From positions 584 through 7,599 of the forward strand of contig DBME01000053.1 of assembly GCA_002298155.1 (NCBI GenBank): a stretch of 7,016 nucleotides of DNA, written 5' to 3'. Within the stretch, counting starts at the first letter, position 1; every line of letters begins with the position of its first letter. Positions 1-4,140 of the stretch are shown here, piece by piece. Source of the stretch: Holophagaceae bacterium UBA706. Its GTDB lineage: Bacteria; Acidobacteriota; Holophagae; Holophagales; Holophagaceae. A program made the position numbers and the translations under genes. Under the pieces are notes generated by a model, which was not told where the DNA came from, did not search any database, and saw nothing but the letters and a program-made list of their open reading frames with translations.

Positions 1-1
1 C

Positions 2-1375
2 AAGACGCCGCTGGCCAAGGAGTTCAAAGCCAAGCTGCACAACGGCATTCCTGTCTACCTCGCCCCTAACGGCAAGGAGGGCACGCCCCTGGTGCGCATC
101 ACCGTCTCCTGGAAGGGGGGCGCCTACCTGGATCCCAAGGGCAAGGAGGGGCTCGCGCAGCTCTTCGGGGCGCAGCTCGTGCAGGGCGGCAGCACCGCCC
201 TGGAGGCCGCCAAGCTCGAGGACCGCCTGGAGGCCATGGCCGCCACGCTGACCTCCTCCACGGGCGACACCACGGGTGCCCTCTCGCTGCAGGTCCTGGA
301 CATGGACTTCGACGCGGGCCTGGCGCTCCTCATGCAGTCCCTGGAAGGCCCCGCCTTCGCCCAGGACCGCCTGGACCTGGCCAAGCGCCAGGCTCGGCAG
401 GCCCTTTCCCGGCGCAACGACGCGGTCACCGGCATCGCCTCGTACCAGTTCAACTTCCTGCTCTTCGGGGAGGACCACTTCGCCTCCGCGGACATGACCG
501 CGGCCAGCCTGGACGGCATCACGCGGGAGGACCTCCTGGCCTTCCACGCCCGGCTCCTGCATCCCTCCAACCTGGTGGTGGCCGTGTCCGGCGCCTTCGA
601 CCGCAAGGCCATGCTCGACAAGCTGAACAAGACCCTGGGCGCCCTGAAGGCCGGCAAGGCCGCGCAGGTGAGCCCCAAGGTCCCCGCGCCGTCCTTCCAG
701 CGCACCCCCGGCATCTATTTCACCGCCAAGGACGCCCCCCAGGCCATGGTCAACTGGGCCCTGCCCGGCCTGCGCCGCAGCGATCCGGATTGGCACGCCG
801 CCTACGTCATGAACCAGGTCCTGGGCGGCCCCGGCTTCACCAGCCGCCTCATGAAGACCATCCGCTCCAACGAGGGCCTCACCTACGGCGTCTACAGCGG
901 CATGGGGGCGGGTCCCTACTGGCGCGGCGACATCGTGGGCCGCATGCAGAACAAGAACCGGTCCGTGGCCTACGCCCTGCGCCTGGCCCTGGCCGAGATG
1001 CAGAAGCTCAAGGACGCGCCCCCCACCGAGGAGGAGCTGCGGGTCATCAAGGACGGCATCATCGAGTCCTTCCCCAGCCAGTGGCCCAGTCGCCAGGCCA
1101 TCGCCGGCCGCTTCGCCGAGGAGAACCTGCAGGGCTGGTCCGAGGACTGGTGGGCGGACTTCCGCGAGAAGATCCAGGCCGTCACCCCCGCCGACGTTCA
1201 GCGCATGGCGAAGAAATACCTGGACCTGGACAAGCTGGTCATCCTGGCCGTGGGCCGCGAGTCCGAAGTGCTCCCGGGCGATCCCGATCATCCCGGCGCC
1301 TTCAAGGACGTGGCCAAGCTGCCCTTCGTGCAGCTGCCGCTGCGGGATCCGCTGACGCTGAAGCCCCTGAAGTGA
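2..1375 (+). CDS. M16-family peptidase-like protein, non-catalytic (Arg/Tyr) subunit type; 5'-truncated by window edge
   Basis: The reading frame is open from the first bases, so the true start lies outside the window; 457 codons are present. The protein shows the two-lobed M16 (pitrilysin/insulinase) fold pattern. The N-terminal lobe starts near 'KLHNGIPVYL'. The second lobe starts near 'MVNWALPGL' and carries 'SRLMKTIRSNEGLTYGVYSG'. At 158-172, where active members have HxxEH, this one reads QLFGA, so zinc binding is lost. The Arg (863-865) and Tyr (884-886), seven residues apart, match the Arg/Tyr substrate-carboxylate pair known from insulysin and from bacterial two-subunit M16B enzymes. 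By family knowledge such a chain pairs with an HxxEH-bearing partner, often encoded just upstream, in the periplasm or envelope. It could instead be the C-terminal half of a fused protein of about 900 residues; the window cannot decide. Base composition is strongly GC-rich. The family assignment is firm and the partner is inferred. Confidence 0.9.
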   Translation, partial: KTPLAKEFKAKLHNGIPVYLAPNGKEGTPLVRITVSWKGGAYLDPKGKEGLAQLFGAQLVQGGSTALEAAKLEDRLEAMAATLTSSTGDTTGALSLQVLDMDFDAGLALLMQSLEGPAFAQDRLDLAKRQARQALSRRNDAVTGIASYQFNFLLFGEDHFASADMTAASLDGITREDLLAFHARLLHPSNLVVAVSGAFDRKAMLDKLNKTLGALKAGKAAQVSPKVPAPSFQRTPGIYFTAKDAPQAMVNWALPGLRRSDPDWHAAYVMNQVLGGPGFTSRLMKTIRSNEGLTYGVYSGMGAGPYWRGDIVGRMQNKNRSVAYALRLALAEMQKLKDAPPTEEELRVIKDGIIESFPSQWPSRQAIAGRFAEENLQGWSEDWWADFREKIQAVTPADVQRMAKKYLDLDKLVILAVGRESEVLPGDPDHPGAFKDVAKLPFVQLPLRDPLTLKPLK

Positions 1376-1403
1376 CGGGCTGAAGCCCTGGAGTTTGAAT
1401 TTC

Positions 1404-1444
1404 GAGAATGGGGAAGCCCCGCTGGCCGGGGCTTCTCTATTTTT
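1404..1444 (+). terminator. Rho-independent terminator after the M16 gene
   Basis: A perfect 8-bp stem GAAGCCCC (1413-1420) / GGGGCTTC (1428-1435) encloses a 7-nt loop. The stem can extend outward through G-U and G-C pairs at 1410-1412/1436-1438. It is followed by TCTATTTTT (1436-1444). It lies 29 bp after the M16 stop codon and insulates the next gene. The A/G-rich stretch before the stem could give weak termination in the opposite direction too. Confidence 0.88.
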
Positions 1445-1484
1445 GCGAAGGGCGCGGGCGAAGCATTTGGACGAAAATAGGGGA

Positions 1485-2534
1485 ATGAACCGCTTCCTCC
1501 AGGTTGCATTGTCGCTTTGCCTCCTCGGCCCTGTCCGCGCCGAGGCGGGTCTGCGCTTCTGGACGCGCTCGGAAGCAGCCTTGAAGCAGGTCTCCGAAAA
1601 GCGCCTGGATATCCAAATCAAGGACGCGACCACCACCTTCCATGTGCGTCTGCGCGAGGTCCAGGATGGAACGAGCGTCGACATCTCTGACGGGAGGCGC
1701 GCGCGCCATATCGGCCTTGCGGGTCCCCTTGTGAAACCGGGTTCGCGTGGATGGTATTGCGTCCGGGAGCACGAGGGAGAGGGGACGGAGGGGGACATCG
1801 CCTTGTCTTTACAGGAGATCGACCCTCATGGGCCGATGACCATTCCTGTCGGCCAGGCAGAGATGGGCGAATGGAAACTGTGGCTCCTCCAATGGGACTC
1901 CGGCGGCTGTGGAATCGCGGGGATGTTCTCTTCAAACCTCATTCTGGCCCAGCATAAACCTACAGGGACTTGGGCTGCCCGCGTCGACATGGGGGTTGGC
2001 TTCCATGAGCTTCCAGGCAAGTCATCAAAGGATCCGACATTCCTGTTCGTCCCCGCCAGGCGCACCCCCAACAACTGCTGGGTGAATATACCATGGGCGT
2101 TCCAGGTCCATCAGGGGAAGGCCCGGGTTACAACGGGAACGCTGACCTACCAATGGTTTGTCGGCGCCACCGTGGCGGATACCCCCCGGCACGCACGCCA
2201 CTGGGGGCACCAGGAAGTCGCGTGGCATGTGGCCTCGGTGGAGGCCCACGGCGGTGTCGCGGAAGCCTTCGCGGCCTCGCCCAGGCTCGAATCCGACTTC
2301 GACGGAGTCCTTCCGGCGCCGGGGCGTGTTCCGTTCCTATGGCGCGCCATGGTCGTCGCGGCGGGCAAGGACGGGCACTACCGCTTCATCGATGCGCGGA
2401 AAGCGGGCGACTTGGCCCGCACGGGGCAGTGGGACGTCGTGCTGGAGAAACGCCATGGCAAGGTCCTGGCCACATGGGTCGTTGAGCATGACCATGATTT
2501 CCCGCATTGCACGCCAACCAGACTCCCTCGCTGA
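1485..2534 (+). CDS. Secreted protein of unknown function
   Basis: The ATG at 1485 is preferred, giving 349 residues. It opens directly onto a signal peptide: MNR, a hydrophobic core of about 13 residues, then VRA|EA, with cleavage likely after residue 19 or 21. An in-frame ATG at 1395 would put the terminator hairpin inside the coding region and is unlikely. AGGGG at 1479-1483 sits only 1 nt before the start, so translation initiation may be weak. The mature part has four cysteines (residues 92, 142, 198, 342), enough for two disulfides after export. It is rich in Trp, His and Gly, with motifs such as SGGCGIAG and NNCWVNIPW. I see no lipobox, no membrane segment after the signal peptide and no family I recognise. 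Codon use is less GC3-biased than in the flanking M16 and lipoprotein genes, suggesting a fast-evolving or acquired gene. It converges on vapC across a 107-bp gap. Confidence 0.72.
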   Translation: MNRFLQVALSLCLLGPVRAEAGLRFWTRSEAALKQVSEKRLDIQIKDATTTFHVRLREVQDGTSVDISDGRRARHIGLAGPLVKPGSRGWYCVREHEGEGTEGDIALSLQEIDPHGPMTIPVGQAEMGEWKLWLLQWDSGGCGIAGMFSSNLILAQHKPTGTWAARVDMGVGFHELPGKSSKDPTFLFVPARRTPNNCWVNIPWAFQVHQGKARVTTGTLTYQWFVGATVADTPRHARHWGHQEVAWHVASVEAHGGVAEAFAASPRLESDFDGVLPAPGRVPFLWRAMVVAAGKDGHYRFIDARKAGDLARTGQWDVVLEKRHGKVLATWVVEHDHDFPHCTPTRLPR

Positions 2535-2641
2535 CAGGTGCCATCCCATTTGCCCAAGGAGGCACTCGCACCACCTTGTGGGTACCGGTGAAAGGCTGAA
2601 GCCCCGGAATGCCATGAACCGCCCCGGGGACCGGAGGCGGG

Positions 2642-3055
2642 TCAATTCATCTCAAGCGCCGATGGATCCACGACGCGAAGGCCGAGGTGCGTGGCGAAGG
2701 GGTCGAAGTCCCGATCGTCGTGCAACAAGGTGAGGCCCTTCAGGATGCAGCTGGTGGCGATCAGCGTGTCGATGGTTTTCCGGGGCGTCAGTCCCTTCCC
2801 CCTCAGAAGGCGGTAGTTCCTTGCCGCCTGTAGGGCGACCCGGGCGTCCACGAGGCCGAACGTTTCGAACGTCGCGAGCAGCTTCCGCGCCCGATTGAAA
2901 TCCCGGTCGCATTGGAAGCCTTGCAGAACCTCCGCCAGGATCAGGTCCCCGACGACGAACGGCTCGACGCCCAGGTTCGCATCAAGCCAATTGGCGCCGG
3001 GGGTCGCATCGCCCCGGAAGAAATCGATCCAGACGCTGGAATCGACGAGGATCAC
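2642..3055 (-). CDS. vapC: VapC-type PIN-domain ribonuclease toxin
   Basis: This 137-residue protein has the length and layout of VapC toxins, which are Mg2+-dependent endoribonucleases that cleave tRNA or rRNA and stop growth when freed from VapB. The acidic PIN residues are visible: D5 in ILVDSSVWIDFF, E42 in LILAEVLQGF, D96 in KTIDTLIATSC, and D114/D116 in LLHDDRDFDPFA. All four positions are kept, so the toxin looks active. The start codon is GTG (3055-3053 on this strand). It overlaps the vapB TGA in the four-base sequence GTGA, the usual translational coupling that makes antitoxin first. The gene is the second of a two-gene operon and converges with the secreted-protein gene. No clear terminator follows it. 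Confidence 0.93.
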   Translation of the reverse strand: MILVDSSVWIDFFRGDATPGANWLDANLGVEPFVVGDLILAEVLQGFQCDRDFNRARKLLATFETFGLVDARVALQAARNYRLLRGKGLTPRKTIDTLIATSCILKGLTLLHDDRDFDPFATHLGLRVVDPSALEMN

Positions 3056-3246
3056 TTGTCCTTCCTCATCTCCTCGAGATCGCCCTCCCAGATGAGCTTC
3101 CCCCGAGACCTACGGACGTCCTGCTGCCGGCGGAGGCGAAGGAGGAGCCGGAGTCCCATTTCAACGGCTTCCCGTTTGGTGGTGAGACCGGTTGCCTTCA
3201 TCACGTCTCTCATAAGTACATCGTCTATAACAATATTGGTTCTCAT
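3052..3246 (-). CDS. vapB: VapB-type antitoxin
   Basis: This 64-residue protein begins MRTNIVIDD, the DNA-contacting strand of ribbon-helix-helix VapB proteins. It continues with the characteristic TGLTTKREAVEMGLRLLLRL helices (residues 19-38) and ends in RGKLIWEGDLEEMRKDK, the toxin-wrapping tail of this subfamily. It neutralises VapC by occupying its active site, and as a complex it represses its own promoter. It is the first gene of the operon and shares four bases with vapC. A GGAAGGA sequence lies about 15 nt before the ATG, farther than usual for a ribosome binding site, so initiation may be weak or use a short leader. The length is typical and no defect is visible. Confidence 0.93.
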   Translation of the reverse strand: MRTNIVIDDVLMRDVMKATGLTTKREAVEMGLRLLLRLRRQQDVRRSRGKLIWEGDLEEMRKDK

Positions 3247-3280
3247 GATGTGTATATTATTCCTTCCGAATACACATTAT
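3245..3280. promoter_or_regulatory. Inverted repeat, likely VapBC operator
   Basis: ATGATGTGTAT (3245-3255) and ATACACATTAT (3270-3280) form 11-bp arms with one mismatch, separated by 14 bp. The inner 8 bp (ATGTGTAT/ATACACAT) are perfect. The repeat overlaps the candidate -10 box, the predicted transcription start and the vapB start codon, where VapB dimers of two VapBC complexes normally bind to autorepress. Its AT-richness stands out from the surroundings. Confidence 0.68.
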
Positions 3281-3304
3281 CGGTTCAGGGAACTCCCTTC
3301 GCAA
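3276..3304 (-). promoter_or_regulatory. Candidate sigma70 promoter of vapBC
   Basis: On the minus strand, TTGCGA (3304-3299) is followed by a 17-bp spacer and GATAAT (3281-3276), a good match to -35/-10 consensus. Transcription would begin near 3268, about 22 nt before the vapB ATG. The assignment rests on sequence match and position only. Confidence 0.6.
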
Positions 3305-3448
3305 CTCCGGCGCGGCTTGCCCATTGCCCGAGATGAGTAGTGGCCTCTCCCCCACACCCCGAGCCGATGTCAGACCTGGGCGGCGCTTGGCGTACCACGC
3401 AAACTTCCCCTTTTAGGGTTCCAATGGTCCTGGCGTGAACCCGATTTG

Positions 3449-3465
3449 TAACTACAGTGTAGGTA
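3449..3465. promoter_or_regulatory. 17-bp near-palindrome upstream of the brnA-like gene, candidate operator
   Basis: TAACTACAGTGTAGGTA is palindromic around G3457, with a perfect CTACA/TGTAG core and outer TA/TA pairs; only one symmetric pair mismatches. It lies 51 bp before the antitoxin ATG, where a promoter would be expected. Ribbon-helix-helix antitoxins bind short palindromes and repress themselves, so this is a natural candidate operator. No convincing -35/-10 pair could be assigned beside it. The rest of the 270-bp vapB/brnA intergenic stretch shows no other gene. Confidence 0.4.
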
Positions 3466-3502
3466 TGTGGCAGATCTCACCTTTTGGCGGAAAGCCTATT
3501 TC

Positions 3503-3508
3503 GGGAGG
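3503..3508 (+). promoter_or_regulatory. Ribosome binding site fixing the brnA-like start
   Basis: GGGAGG sits 8 nt before the ATG at 3517, which selects this start over an in-frame TTG at 3484. Confidence 0.75.
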
Positions 3509-3516
3509 TTCAAAAG

Positions 3517-3798
3517 ATGAGAAAACACTATGACTTCTCCGAGGGAAAGCCCAACCCCTATGCCAAACAGCTCAAACGGCAGGTAACCATCCGGCTGGAT
3601 GAACCGACGCTCGTTTACTTCAAGTCCTTGGCTGAGGAAACGTCAATCCCCTACCAGACCCTGATCAACCTCTATCTCCGAGAATGCGCGGCATCCCAAA
3701 AGCACCTTCAGATGGCTTGGCTTAGTCCTTCCGAAGCAACCAAGGGGGCGAAACGCCCAACCATCAAGCATCCACCTGGGACGGTCCAAGCCCGTTGA
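3517..3798 (+). CDS. BrnA/CopG-like ribbon-helix-helix antitoxin, no adjacent toxin
   Basis: This 93-residue protein starts MRKHYDFSEGKPNPYAKQLK. It then has the DNA-binding ribbon QVTIRLD (22-28), helix A (about 30-41) and helix B after IPYQTLINLYLREC (44-57), a pattern well known in BrnA-type and related CopG-like antitoxins. Such proteins repress their own operon and neutralise a partner, usually a BrnT RNase encoded just upstream. No BrnT-like reading frame is present between vapB and this gene, and none follows, so it is an orphan or a remnant. The family usually ends soon after 'L.M.W' (here around residue 68). The last 25 or so residues, rich in Lys and Pro, may be an acquired tail formed at the junction with the broken gene on the opposite strand. 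GC content is clearly lower than in the flanks, consistent with transfer. Confidence 0.8.
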   Translation: MRKHYDFSEGKPNPYAKQLKRQVTIRLDEPTLVYFKSLAEETSIPYQTLINLYLRECAASQKHLQMAWLSPSEATKGAKRPTIKHPPGTVQAR

Positions 3799-3976
3799 TG
3801 ACCACGTCACCGCGGACGATGCCCTGGGCGCGGTAGGCCTCGGCAAAACCCATGGCCGCCTGCAGGAGCCATCGGAAGGACAGCTGGTGGACCTTGCCGC
3901 CCTGGTGGAAATGGCAGAAGGGGGCGCCCAGATCGTCCGGGAGATGGTGCAGCGGTTCAGCCAGGCAGGTGGCCAT
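3797..3976 (-). pseudogene. Truncated N-terminal fragment of an AMP-binding (acyl-CoA synthetase-like) protein
   Basis: Reading the minus strand from the ATG at 3976 gives about 60 residues: a lead-in (GAPFCHFHQGG), then LSFRWLLQAAMGFAEAYRAQGIVRGDVVI. This strongly recalls the start of AMP-forming acyl-CoA synthetases, where a 'y/f-x-e-L-l-x-x-a-x-x-f-A-a-x-y/l-r-x-x-G-i-x-x-G-D-v-V' segment precedes the first core strand. The resemblance stops at the Ile codon (3799-3797), exactly at the stop codon of the brnA-like gene. The frame then continues 11 unrelated residues to a stop at 3764. The ATP-binding and catalytic motifs are absent, so it cannot be active. No ribosome binding site is evident. 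Host-like GC content suggests a resident gene cut by a deletion or insertion. Assignment is by recalled pattern only. Confidence 0.5.
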
Positions 3977-3989
3977 CAGGTACCCGGAG

Positions 3990-4019
3990 TTGGATGGGAT
4001 TTACCAAATTAGCGATTAT
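3990..4019 (+). promoter_or_regulatory. Candidate promoter of the lipoprotein gene
   Basis: TTGGAT (3990-3995), an 18-bp spacer and GATTAT (4014-4019) lie in the only AT-rich patch (about 3998-4036) upstream of the lipoprotein gene. Transcription would begin near 4026, giving a leader of about 115 nt. The match is moderate. Confidence 0.35.
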
Positions 4020-4060
4020 CTTACCGTTTTTATGCACATCCCCCCTTCCCAATGAAAGGA

Positions 4061-4124
4061 GGGCGGTTGGCCTCTTTCCCGCCAGCCAGGGTAACGTCTT
4101 ACCAGGGCCGGCCTGGGACCGCCC
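4061..4124 (+). promoter_or_regulatory. Foldable 5' leader upstream of the lipoprotein gene
   Basis: GGGCGGT (4061-4067) pairs perfectly with ACCGCCC (4118-4124), closing a 64-nt element just before the ribosome binding site. Inside it, GGTAA (4090-4094) and TTACC (4099-4103) form a hairpin with a CGTC tetraloop, and CCAGG/CCTGG (4102-4106/4112-4116) offers a competing fold. GGCGG/CCGCC (4063-4067/4079-4083) is another alternative. I recognise no known riboswitch class; the conserved cyclic-di-GMP (GEMM) blocks are absent. In GC-rich DNA some of this pairing may be chance. Confidence 0.35.
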
Positions 4125-4126
4125 AC

Positions 4127-4132
4127 GGGAGG
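4127..4132 (+). promoter_or_regulatory. Ribosome binding site fixing the lipoprotein start
   Basis: GGGAGG lies 8 nt before the ATG at 4141. It selects this start over an upstream in-frame start at 3994, which would add 49 residues in front of the lipoprotein signal peptide. Confidence 0.8.
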
Positions 4133-4140
4133 TTCATGTG

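Noticed and set aside
2535..2641. Possible terminator between the convergent secreted-protein and vapC genes
   Set aside because: CCCCGG/CCGGGG and CCGCC/GGCGG pairings exist near 2602-2640, but there is no T-tract on either strand, so an intrinsic terminator is not supported.
2158..2733. A 191-codon plus-strand frame overlapping the end of the secreted-protein gene and running into vapC
   Set aside because: It would overlap two better-supported genes, and its sequence is low-complexity Arg/Ser/Pro without motifs.
2912..3340. A 142-codon plus-strand frame antisense to vapBC
   Set aside because: It is a shadow of the clear VapB and VapC coding frames, rich in Arg/Ser, with no ribosome binding site.
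3300..3516. Remnant of a brnT toxin gene upstream of the antitoxin
   Set aside because: Plus-strand frames are short and broken, the minus strand shows nothing better, and no BrnT-like motif appears. The spacer is too short for the usual 90-residue toxin.
4061..4124. Cyclic-di-GMP (GEMM) riboswitch
   Set aside because: Some words resemble the 3' part of the motif (AGCCAGGGTAAC), but the conserved ACGCAAAGCC-type block and the GNRA-capped second helix are missing.
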